Source of the DNA: Cristatella mucedo
Lineage: Eukaryota; Bryozoa; Phylactolaemata; Cristatellidae
NCBI GenBank assembly: GCA_009760855.2
Contig: WPIO01000008.1
Span: forward strand, 9,406,001 to 9,470,000
Direction: 5' to 3'
DNA: 64,000 nt
Shown here: one piece after another, positions 29,111 through 41,400 of the stretch
Layout: each line of letters starts with the position of its first letter
How positions within the stretch are numbered: the first letter of the stretch is position 1
The notes under the pieces: generated by a model
The model's database searches: none
What the model was told of the DNA's origin: nothing
The model's input: the letters and a program-made list of their open reading frames with translations, nothing else
Translations under genes and position numbers: made by a program

Positions 29111-29199
<89 letters not shown>

Positions 29200-32100
29200 C
29201 GCCTCCGCCGCCATAGCCGACGCGCCACAGCGGCCGCTCCGTCAGCGGTGCGCGGCCGCTGACTCGTGCTCTCTACGCAGCGTTCATTCGCTGTGAGTGA
29301 AGGCGATTAGCGAAGCCATCGAGCTCTTGGCATGCGCTTTTTGTGCGAAACTGGACTTCCGAGCCGGAAGAAATCTCAGCCTCGGGCGACTGACTGCGTG
29401 CTGCATAGCGGATCATCTGTAACTTATCGCCATGCGGTAGGCCACTTAAGACACACTGTAACTTATGTCTCACGAGCATATATCTGTAACTTAAAACGAT
29501 GCAAACGAGCAAACGACGCACTCCGCTTAGCGTGCACTGGAGCACAGAGTTCCTTGGCTGTGCAGAGGGCGGTTCCTGAGATGGCACGCATTCGGTTGCA
29601 GAAACATCGGTGTGCCAATCTCGTACAGATAGAGACAGAGAACCTCGCATGTCTATCAAATAGAACTGACCTTTAGAAGCTTGAAAATCCTCTAAATCAC
29701 TCCTCGAGTCATAGGTTGCGCTGCAGCCACAGTTACTGCACATTTTTTTCTTTACCGAGTCCTTCATCCGAACAGCGAGTGCGTCTCAAGAAAACGCTTT
29801 CTGTGAACAAAAGTCAAGAGGATAGAGGTCCCGTCCCCCAGCTAAATTAGCCGTCTGGACGTATCCGGTCATGCTGTCCAATAAATGGGTGGCGCTCCGG
29901 CCAGCTGCATTCGAGCGGCGGGGCTTTAACATAGCGCGCTACCATACACCGAGACTTTTTGTCGGCGAGTGCTTCGGAGGCAGACGCGCCGAAGCAGGTG
30001 CTCTAAGACTATTAGGTCGAGGACGCGCCGTTTACACGGCAACTTGCTTCTACAGCGCTCAGACGCCCACTCGGCGCGGCCGCTGGGCTGCTTGCAAAGC
30101 TTCGCAGAATTGTCGCAACCGCTAAAGCAGCGGTTCTCAACCTGTGGGCCGCGACCCCGTTGGGCGTCGAACGACCCTTTCACACGGGTCGCCTAAGACC
30201 GTCGGAGAACGCAAATTTCCACATTTTGCACACAATAACTTTACTGTTGGGTGTCGCCGCAACATGAGGAACTGTATTACACGCGGGTCGCGGCATTAGG
30301 AAGGTTGGGAGCCGCTTCTTCCGCTATTTCGGATTCTCTCGTCTCACAGGTGCTCGTGCAGCGTCTTCTGGCTGCGAAGAACACTGCGCACGCCCAGGCC
30401 GGCTGCATACTCGCGGGATACATGAAGATTCTGCCGCTCTTCCTGATGGTTTGGCCGGGAATGATTTCGCGAATCAAGTTTCCAGGTACGCCGTCGGTCA
30501 AGCGCGGCTCGAACGAGTTGGCATGTCGTCGCGTTCGCGCGCGGCGCCTTTCTATTGACCTCCAAACTTCGGATTATTATACCACAGGCTTCAGCAAAAA
30601 TACATTTACGGGGCAATATATTGTATAGTATTGCTAAAAATATATTGCATTGGGTGCCCCGTAACAATATCGATATGTTGTAATGTCCAGATGAACAACA
30701 TCTATATTATTGCAACAATTATGGGGCAGTTTTTTTGTAAGTTTTAAGTTTTTTCACACCACTTGCGGAGTCCCGAGTCTGACCTTATGGAGTGGATCGT
30801 GGGCTGCGTAAGTCTCTGCAGCTTGAATGCTGGACTTAATTTTTGCTTTGATGACAATGGCAATATATTGTATTGTTTGCTATGGAAATATAAGTATATA
30901 TTCATTGTTAGCTTTGAAAATTGGCAGTACAATTACAATATTTTGTTCCAATGTGTGCTATGGCATAGATTTCATGAAAATTGGTAGAAAAAAATGTAGC
31001 ATCAGAATTAATGTAATTATTCACCGGATAGCCGCCGTTTCCGTTACAGTAGTTGTATTAATTCAACTAGTTTCTCATTAGACAGCAGGTGGAGGTCTAT
31101 TCAGACTGGCTGTGTGAGCCCTACTTACTCGTATCAATGAAGCTATAATAGTAATACAACAATAAAACGTTTGTATTTAACAAAAAGAAACCCTAAATCT
31201 ATAATTAGGCACTTTAGATGTGCTATAAAGGAAGCATATCAATTATTTAGTAAAATTTGAGCTGCTTGTTAAATTTTGTCAAGTGAGGTATCTATATTCA
31301 CCCTTGACATATACCCCGCTGTCATATTTCCCAGCTATCACAATACCCTACTGTCACAATACCCTACTGTCACAATACCCAGCTGTTGGTGTCAACAAAC
31401 GGATGACACTATGACACCCTTTTGCTTCTAGCACCAATACAATTGAGCGGCGAGTGCGTTTATCTCCGTTTTAATCGCGTTTGCCTGCCGGCACAGCTAG
31501 CATGAGCTAAGCTGCTCCTACTGTCTCACCCCGACAATTTATATTAAATCTTTCACGTGTAAGCTTCGCGACCTGGTCACCAACTTGAAGGCAGCGAGAT
31601 ATGCGTTTTAAGAGTGTTCAACGTATCAATCCGAGAGTTATCCTTAGCGCTTAGCAATTGGTGTCGCGTTCGAGCGTCTGAGACTGATTACTGGGCTGAA
31701 ACTTCATTCGCGCCGACTTCTTCTGCCCAAGTCGGATTGACGCTTAGGGGGCGGAGTAAGGCTCGTCGAAAACAGCAGGTTGTGTACCTTTTGTTAAGCA
31801 TCGATGACTTCTCTCTCGCTAAAGTCTAGCCGGCAAATATATCTAAGGGTTTTGGTTACGTCAAAGAGCACGCCTGTCGCTATCGGAAGCCACTGGTTCT
31901 ACGACGTGCGCATCATTCCTTTGCAGACGTCGTAGCCTGCGCCAGTGCTGAGGCATGCGAGGTGGCCTGCGGTGTGAAGGAAGGCTGCTCAAACCTCGCC
32001 TACGTGAGGCTCGTCATCAAGCTCATGCCGACAGGTTAGTCAGCATATCTTGAATGCTCCATTTTTATCTACATATTCTGAAGCAGAACTACTCTAAAAG

Positions 32101-32350
32101 TACCGTATTTAAAGCAGCAAACAGTTCCCTGAGCAGAAAGCCTTAAATTAACACTGAAACGCGAGATTCCTTAATTTCGAATAGAACCTAGACCCAAATG
32201 GCTATTAACCGAAATGACCTGACTGTGACAAGAAAAATGGTGCCTTGGCGTTCACGAATTTTGCCGTGCAGAGAGCTGGGCATCTCTGCATCTGGGAATT
32301 ATATCATCGGCTGATATTCTCTCCCCCTCTTTACATTCCTCTCTTCTCTC

Positions 32351-32439
<89 letters not shown>

Positions 32440-35400
32440 TTCTCTTGAAACCATGTAGTAGTGGCTGCAATTCGAGCAGACGGACAGAGGGCGGTGTTCA
32501 GAAGACTCTCAGTGTGTCATATAAAGATAATCCAAGCATACACATTTACCATCATATCTACGAGAACTGACAAGAACTTGACCATCAAAAGCGACTCCTA
32601 AAATCTATCCGAACAACACTCTACTCCAGGTTCGCACCCTCGTGCCTCCCAGAATCTCACGTCAGGACAATAAATCAGCTACTCTTATCTTCCACTTTAG
32701 ATCATTTGGCGACAGAAGCTGTGCTGCTCATGTCCAAGACTGTGAACATCACATCTACAAGCTACATCTCGATATCTTCTCTCCTATTCCTGACTTCACC
32801 ACTTTTTTTAGAGCCGTCTTACGAATATGCTACGCCGAATAACTGATTCATTGACTGTCCTGACTTCGGCTCTTACTTTTCTCTTTTACTCGAGCTGACG
32901 TCCATGAAATACTGCATGTGAATCGAACGACGCAAAGGCTTTAGGTGTGCAGCAGGAAACGCTCCAGCATAATACTGCATTCTTTGAATGTGAACGAAGT
33001 GACAAGCAGGGATGTATAAATAAGTAAATTATCTGTAAAAGAACAATGTTGTTACTCTTGGAAATCTGGACTATCGAGCTAATCTTACACTGTCCCTTTT
33101 CGTTCGGCTTGCAGCAGTCGTGAGCATCTGGCCTGGTGGGTGCCAAAATTACCTTCTCATTATCTAGAGTTCAGGTAGTATATCGGCTGTTATAACGACT
33201 CTCCATATTTTCAATTAAAATTGTAATACCACAACTAAGTTTAGAGAACAAAACGTCAGGTAAATGACCGATTGACATAAAAGTGACACGACTGTCAGCA
33301 TGATCTAAGCTTGGACCCTACGTTCCAGTTTCGGTGGTGCAAACCATTAGGACTCCAACCCTAGCACCAAAGTACTATTATGGTCTTCCTTGCTTTTGGC
33401 AGCCTTTAGGCTACCATCTTGCTCATTGTGACACGCAGATACTGGGGACTGACAGACGACAGGACAGCAGGTAGATTGAAAGTGAAGCGTGAATACAATG
33501 TAATCCAATGACAGGCGTGGTAGTTTAAGGCCATTAAGCACTAAAAAATAGACACGCATACCTTATGCTGCTGAGCTCTATTACTTGCCAGCCAAGCTGT
33601 TTAATTGGGCTTTGTCTTTCGCCTATGTAGTGCTGAGTGCAGTGCGGAGTCATTGTGATGGACATTTATGCACCATCTCTCTTCCGTGCCTCAGCGCCTG
33701 CATCGATACAAGATAGTATACAAGATCGTGCAAGATAGCTTGTCGATCTAAACTTTGCATTTAAGTTAGCACTCAGAATTTATTTGCATTGGTTTATGTG
33801 CACACGATAAGAGAGATTCCAGCATGCGTATGGCAAAGACGTTATCGGAGGAATCAATTCCTATGTCTTAAACTTTGTTCGAAGAGCTCCACAAGTGCCA
33901 TGTACAGCTCCATGTTTTTCAGGTTTGAAAGCAGTCATGGTTTTGATTTATCTAGATTAGTTTGTCGCTGCTTTTTTAGGTCTCAAGGGTTTGATGCTGG
34001 CCGCCATGATGGCCGCCCTGATGAGCTCGCTCACCTCCATATTTAATAGTGGCAGCACCCTATTTACAATGGATATATGGAAAAAATTTCGAAAGTCCGC
34101 CACTGAACGAGAACTGATGGTAGTCAGCAGGTAAATTTGACACTGCTTGTCGAGACGATTTGGCGTGACACACTATTCAACTGTTCCGCTTCCGTCAATT
34201 TTCATCTGCTGGCGATAGGATGATAAACTCGTAAACGTGTACCCAAAGTAGCCGTCGGTAGGCTTGTGGCTATATGTTACGGCCAGCCGAGGGTCATCCG
34301 GCTGGGTCAAGCCTGCCCTTTGACTTGGGGCAGGATGAGCGATTGTGTACAGCCATCTGGGCTATTGGGGAGACAAAGAAGCTTGTGTGTAGAGCCGTGG
34401 AATCGGCCGATGAGTGTTCTTATCGCTCAGTAAGCGCATCCCGGAGGACGGAGGAATGGCGTTCCTGGACAAGGCAGACAACCGCGTAAAGCCACGAGGA
34501 CCCGACCTTGAGAGCCTGCAAAGTTTTCGCTCGCTGTTAGCGCCAGTTTGTTCTACGTTTCCGCGTAGTATGCGGTTCGTAGGGCCCACTGAGCCGAATC
34601 CCTCGGCGAGCTGAGACCTGCTCCACGCGTTACTCTCCGTTTCTCAGTCACTCGCACCTCTGGTGACGTGACTAGTACTTCCGAAGCAGCAGTGGTCGCC
34701 TTCAAGATTGCTTCAGTTCAAGGGCCTCCCGACCGCTTTCGGCAGTGCTGGCATCGTTGTTATCTCAAGTTGCCTCAGCACCCGGAATTTACCCTAGGCT
34801 CCCCAGTAGAACTGCTTAGTTCCCCTATTATTGGTGGCTCGTGCGATCTTGTTGTAAAGAGTTTAATGGAATGACGGCTGGCGCTAGTCCTGGGGTAGCG
34901 ACTTGGCTAGGTGACGGCCTATCTAAGGCGTGGGTTGGCCGAGCGGTAAAAAACCTACATACTAGTTTCGGTTACAAAAGCTTGTATAGAGTGTTATAAA
35001 AGCTGGCATCTAATGAATAATCTCGAATCGTATGCCCATGCACACTCAATATGACTTCCGTTTCCGACTATGCACTTTCAAAGGCTTTTCCTGTTGATTT
35101 TGTCTTCGCTGAGGCTTTTTCGAAAATTTCTTTCTTTGGCTTCTTTCACTCTTTAAATTTTGCGGGAAATCGCACCCGTCCATCTTGCCTTCTCATAAAA
35201 TGCATACCGTTACTTGACGAACGGGCTCCTGAGAAGTATTGAAAGTTAGATTTTGTTATCGGTAATTTGAAGCAAATAAGCAGTGGATCGAAGGTGTGTG
35301 CGTGTGTGTGTGTGTTTGTGTATTCGTTCGCGCCCACCTGCCTTAAAATGCTCAAGTTGAGCAACTGACGTGCCACTGGTCGCCGTCCGCAATGGACGTG

Positions 35401-38400
35401 CAATTTTTATATATGAGATACCTATATGTTGCAGTTCAATATCAAGTTGTAATTAAACGGTACAACCTTATTCAGTCAGTTCATTGGTGATGCGGCCACG
35501 AACGTGTGGGTGGTTATTTAAATCCGATACTGTTAAATCTTGTGTTGAGATCCATAGAACGGAGCGTTGGGATTGGGAGCTTAATCAGCAGAGTGCTGTT
35601 CCAGAAAAAAACCAACGCCTTGCTGCTGGATTGGTTGCACTTGAGGCAAAATTCTTCTGATCTCAGTCCCACAGCTGACGGCCGTTTATCATTCTGTATT
35701 TTCGAACCTACCAACTCAGTAAGGCATTAGAGATTTGTTTCTACCACTGAGTGAGATCCATTATGGGCTTCGTTGCTCGTCGTCACAATGGAATGAACAT
35801 TAGTTAGGGACTTACATGCACTTACTTCAATAAATGTAGCAGACAGTTTATTAGTGATTATAATTTAAATCTCCTTAGAAAGGCTCAAAATAAACCCAGA
35901 AGGAGTTTTCAAGAAGCCACCATCCTTTTTAAATGTAGATATTCGGTAAAGCTGACAGAAGAATTTACAATTTGCAACAACAGCCCGAGGAATGTGGTCG
36001 GACTGAACATAGAAGAAAGAGTCTCAGCTCGTCTGATCTATTGTCAACGGAGTAGCTTCCAAATCACCGCACTTGCGTCTATGTCTAAGCTTCACTAGCT
36101 CCCAATTAAGCACAGAATCAATTTCAATCAAGGTCCCCTGTCTGGTTGCTGCAGGACACTTCCCGTGCTAGCACCAGCCTACCTTTTCAACCTCTCAGCT
36201 CCTCGAGCGCGCTCTCGCACGACGAGCTAGAGACTACAGACTAGACCAGTTTGAAGCCAAAACTGAAACTAATTTAAATACCACTTAAAACGGGCTTTTC
36301 ATTTAATCTGAAACATACATTATAGCATCCGGGCTCCAATCCTTGTAATTCAGGAACCGCAGACAATCTCGGGCCCTATCGTAATTTGACCAATTTAGCA
36401 CGCACATGTTTGAATAAAGAGTGCACTTAATGCACTCACCACGGAGCTGTAGCTTTGATATTGATTATGGATATATAATTTGAATTGAAAAATTGTGAAT
36501 GTCGAATATAAATATAGTTCTGTTTGCCCGCTTCTGAATGTATTGTACAGAGGGCCTCAAACCTCGACTATTTGTACAGCTAGTCTCTCGTTAACACGGT
36601 CTTAACCTCACTTTCACGCGTGATCCCCAAAATGCTTTCATCAGGCGACAGCCGTCTACGATGCAGTTGCATCTTTTCTGCGTACGTCCTGGTTAGCTGA
36701 TACCAGGCCCGTATGCAGGGGGCCTAGCAGGGAGGCGGCCCGAATGCAGTGCTGCGAATGTGAATGCGGGCATAGGCCCAACCCAGAAGCACAAAAATCC
36801 CTTCATATTGGGGGCAAAGTTTCTTCTGGCTTGGCAGCTATTGATCCCAATCACGATGAGACTGCGGAAAAAGTTACTTTCTGCTAACTGGCTGTAACTT
36901 TCATTTCCCTGAAGATCCACTAAAGTTAGCACCTGCAATAAGTGAGTTGCTGCCATGTGTTGCCTTTTCATTGATCCGTAAGAGTCTGACCTACGGTAGC
37001 CATTTTTCAGGCTGAAGCTGCGGTTACAAGTGTATCTATCTTGCTTTACAATTACTACAGTGCGACGCCGCATATCGTCCATATGTAGCACCCGCCGGCG
37101 TCCAGTACGTCCACGTGGCCTGCTGAAGTAAAAACCACCGAGTCCTTGCACCTCTGTATGCTTAGCAACAGGGGCCAGTGCACTGCCGCTTCACGCTAGA
37201 CGGGCCAGACAATTGCATTCGTCGTTCCTCGGCAGAATCTTCGTTTTGGTCTTCGTGGGTGTGAGCATAGCATGGCTGCCCATGATCGAGACCTCGCAAG
37301 GTGGCCAGCTATTCAACTACCTGCAGTCGGTCAGCTCCTACCTGGCTCCTCCTGTGCTGGCTGTCTACTTGCTCGGCATCCTGTGGACAAGAGCCAACGA
37401 GCAGGTAAATCATGTCCAAAAAGCGTGCTGTTAACTATCTTCGACATACCGTTGCCGTGCTAGTTGGCCCGGTGGTTAGGGTGCTCGCTCCGACCAAGGT
37501 CAAGGGGAGTGAATTTGATGGCCGAAGTCGTGGGCTCGAGCCCTGTGGCATATGTGAGGCGCCTGAATAGAGATTAGTTTCTCGTGGAGCGCTATGCAAA
37601 TGAGTAGACTGCTGTCATTATCATCCACACAGTGAACGTCCAGCAGCTGGGTGGCGAAAGGCTACAAAGCTAAAGCATATCCAAAGGGTAAAAACGGTAT
37701 TTTCATGCCGGTGACAATAAGGAATTGAACAGCACCCTACAAGAACTAAATCTCCGTCTAAGCACTCAACGTACATTGGAAAGAAAGCATGTCAACTGAA
37801 TAGGGATACCATGGATAGTTATGGCTAGCATAAGCATACGTAAGGCTATTCTTACGGTCACAGCTAATGCAGTGAGGAGTAGCCGGAGTTTTAGTTCCTT
37901 TTTAAATGTCGTCAGATCAGGGGTTGTCGCATTGTCAGTCGGTAGGGAGTACCAGGCTTTGTAAGAATAGAAGCCATAAATGCACTGACTCCATCGGATT
38001 TAAGAATGGTCAGATGCACATCAGCTCTGACGCAAGTCAGAGTAGCGAATATACGGTTTGGTGGGAAGGATAGGAAGTATTTTAAATAGGTGAGCAGAAG
38101 CGCAAAGGACGGAGGGAGCTATATGTGAATGGCAAGCTCTCGGATCGGAGCAAGAACATGTGCAGCCGATGGAATTCATCAAAGCCGTGGTTGTACGTGG
38201 CAAGTACACAGACAAGAGCAAAACTATAAATTGCGAAAAGAAGTAGACCGTGCACAGATCCCTAGGTTACCTCATACTTCAAAAGGCTTACTCATCGGAT
38301 GACCTTTGGTCGTTGACGTTGACGCTGCGAAATATCCCACTGAGACACGGCCCAAACCATTATTATTTGGTGCCAACGATGCCAGGGTGAGACTATAGGT

Positions 38401-41400
38401 GCTCAAGCACGCCTCGGTGATCGATGGTCTCCAATCTTGGTGGTAAACCTCTCTGGCTTACATGTCGCCTCGCTCGCCTCAGCCTTGACTTATCCGATCT
38501 CCTCGCTCCTACGGTCTGCTCTCGAACCACCCGCTCCGCAGCTCCAGTTGTATCACCGTTCCTCGACGAACCAAATTGAAATCGTTTGGTGATCGTGCCT
38601 TCCAGCCTTCAATGATCCGAATGTTTGGAGCTTGCTTCCTGCTTATGAAGCCATCACCATTGAGCTTGCATCTTGTAAGTCATCCAACGACTCATCTGTT
38701 CGGCTACAGTTTTCCTGCACCCAGTGAATTAACACTTTTTTTCGTGTATGTTTTTCGTGCTTATCTGCGCAATGATTCAGTGCATGTTACTACCCAGGGG
38801 TGCTACTAAGCGGTGACCTTGAGTATCTTTATTTTGTGATTCTGCATGCTGGTATAAGCATGTTACGTTCGTGCTTTCGAATGCTTGTATGAGCAGAACG
38901 CCGCATTTTTCAATAAGCCTTTGTCAATACTTTCCTTGCAGCGAATTCTGCAGTAACTAGAAAGAGATTTCTGACCGTTTAATGCACTGTGAAACCGACC
39001 TATTATTATTATTATTATTAATCGTATCTAGTGTTGCTATGAGATTCAACTTAACAGAATCTGAATTAGCTTTCCGTAGATTGTTCTACACTCACGTAAG
39101 TGCGATCTTCTTGGAGGGAGTGACTCTAAATGCTGACTGGAGCACACTTATTAGTTTTGATATATTAATTTATGAGTTTAGCTGGTCTGCTTATACTATT
39201 CGTGCAAGAGGTTTTATAGATAGTTGATAAAGGTATCGAGGACAAGATAAATGATTTCTGTGGGAACGAGCCCCCGCCCCCTTAAGCCGACCAGAACGAG
39301 TGCTTTGTGCCTTTTCGCCGCGCCTATATGTTCCTTGTTCCTTCAGAATTCATGTGATTAGCTGCCGTTTACAAAGTCAAGGTCTGACCACCTCTTTAGT
39401 TATTTTCTGACTTTGCCCATGCCAAGCAGCCTGTGGAACCCTAAGGCGTGCTTTCTTGCTTAATCAACAAAATTTAAATAAAACTCGGATGAAACCAGCC
39501 CTAAAGTAGTATGTACTTGCAGGTTGGGTATATATCGCACATCGGCATTTCCGGTCCATATTCCCTACAACCCCATTAGCAGAAACCGTAGGTTATTGCA
39601 ATCTCTGCATCCAAGCCGATACGGTCAGTTCTTAAGTGCTTTAACGATAGCGTGTCTCTCACGTTTGAAATCCTAGCAATGAAATTATTATAGTAACAAA
39701 GTGTTTGTATATCACCCTAGGGTAACTAAATATTTTTCTAGGCCCTTAATGATTACCGGAAAGAAAGTCACGTCAACTGATTAAGGCTAAAAGTGCAAAG
39801 CTTCAGCACGCAAGAGCACACAAAAGACACCTTATACGAAAGGAGCAAATACTTCAAGGAAAACCTAGGTTTTTAAATTCTTTTAAATGCCCACGAGCCA
39901 AGGGGAGGTGGCATCACTTCCATCGTAAGGGGGTCCAGGCTTTGGGAGCGCAGGAACTGAAACCAACAACTCCAAAAAATTTGAGGTCGCTTAAAGGCGC
40001 AACTAAACGACATGAGTCCAAGTAGTTGCTATATTTCCGACAGGTAAGCCAGAGCGAGAGAATGAAAAGACCTAGAAGCGAGTGAAAGAACCTTAAGGTC
40101 GATGCATTTCTCTTTAAGTGCTCAGCAAAATAATCAATCGTTCTTTTTAGGGTGCTTTCTGGGGACTTCTGTCCGGTCTTGCGATCGGCATCGCTAGAAT
40201 GGTTGCAGACTGGGTGTTGCCAGCGGCTGCCTGTGGGCAGGACGATACCCGACCGTTCATTCTCAAAGACGTTCATTTCCTTCACTTCGCCATCCTTGTA
40301 TTCGCTTTGTCGCTCGCAGTAACAGCCGCAGTGAGTGTCGTTACTCCCCCGCCGAAGCCGAGCCAGGTAAGCGAAACCATGGACCGGCAGCCTTGTAGCA
40401 ATCGCCGATCGGCCATGCGCCATCTCATATCGAGACTGTCCCTTCCTAGCTTCACCAAACTACTTGGTGGACATTGACTGGAGAAGTCAACGCTCATTCA
40501 CACACAAATCTGAGGCCTGAAGACGTGGACGATGCGACAGCGTCCTCTCGTGCCGAAACGGCTGCAAGCCCGAATATGGAGGCTAGTGGTGGCCTAGCGA
40601 AAACTGAGGTACAGTTCCGAAGTTAAGAAAAAGGGGGAGTGTAGGGAATCCCTATTCAAGCTTCCGTTGGTAGACGGAAGCCTGTGTGCAATGCACGTTT
40701 ACTTGGCAGGTCGCCTAAGGCCCGTTCTTCTCGCCAAAAAGCTTCGAGCTTAGGCTACTGGGCTAATCTGGCCTGAACAAAACCTGATCAGGCGCAGGTT
40801 CGCTAATCTCACCTTTGTTTCTGGTCTGCATGTCTTGCCGGTCCGAAGAAAAATGTCATAAGTAGTCCTTAATTTTTTGCTAGAATATGGGGTATTTATT
40901 TTCTGCATAAATATTGCCGTGATTGTGCTGCAAATTTTTCCAGGAGATATGAGATCAGTCTAAAGTGACTTTCCTAATACATTCATTTCCTAAACGCTCT
41001 CGTTCTTTGGCCCATGAAAACGGGCCTTGTACTACGTGAGACTATTCATAATATTTCAGGCTAATCACCTAAGGTGCTGTCATTCAATTTACAGACTTTT
41101 CTGGTACCCCAGCTGACATTATTAACCAAGTTTACTTTGAATGGAAATTTTGAACCTCGTTCAAATATAGACCACGGTCGGGTTCGGCGCTGAAGCAGGT
41201 CCTTAACTAGTTCAAAATTATTCGGAGGCCAGCATGCACCGGTCACTGTAGACCGGATAAACAAAAATGGCAACCAGAGGCAATGCATCATTGCAGCCGC
41301 TGTGGAACGTCGCTTGCAAAATAAACGGCGGAGCGAACGTATGTTTCCACTAGCATTATGTTTGCAGGCAAAGGCCGATGCCGGTACTGCCGGGATAGCA

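Noticed and set aside
28421..29296. 291-residue plus-strand open frame
   Set aside because: It reads through the true SLC5 exon 7 (28785-28999) into flanking intron and a CT repeat; only the exon part is real.
31305..31386. Regular 16-bp repeats considered as a CRISPR-like array
   Set aside because: The units are directly adjacent with no spacers, in a eukaryotic intron; this is a simple tandem repeat.
36693..37151. 152-residue minus-strand open frame
   Set aside because: It lies in SLC5 intron 10, has no recognisable domain and no supporting splice or start context.
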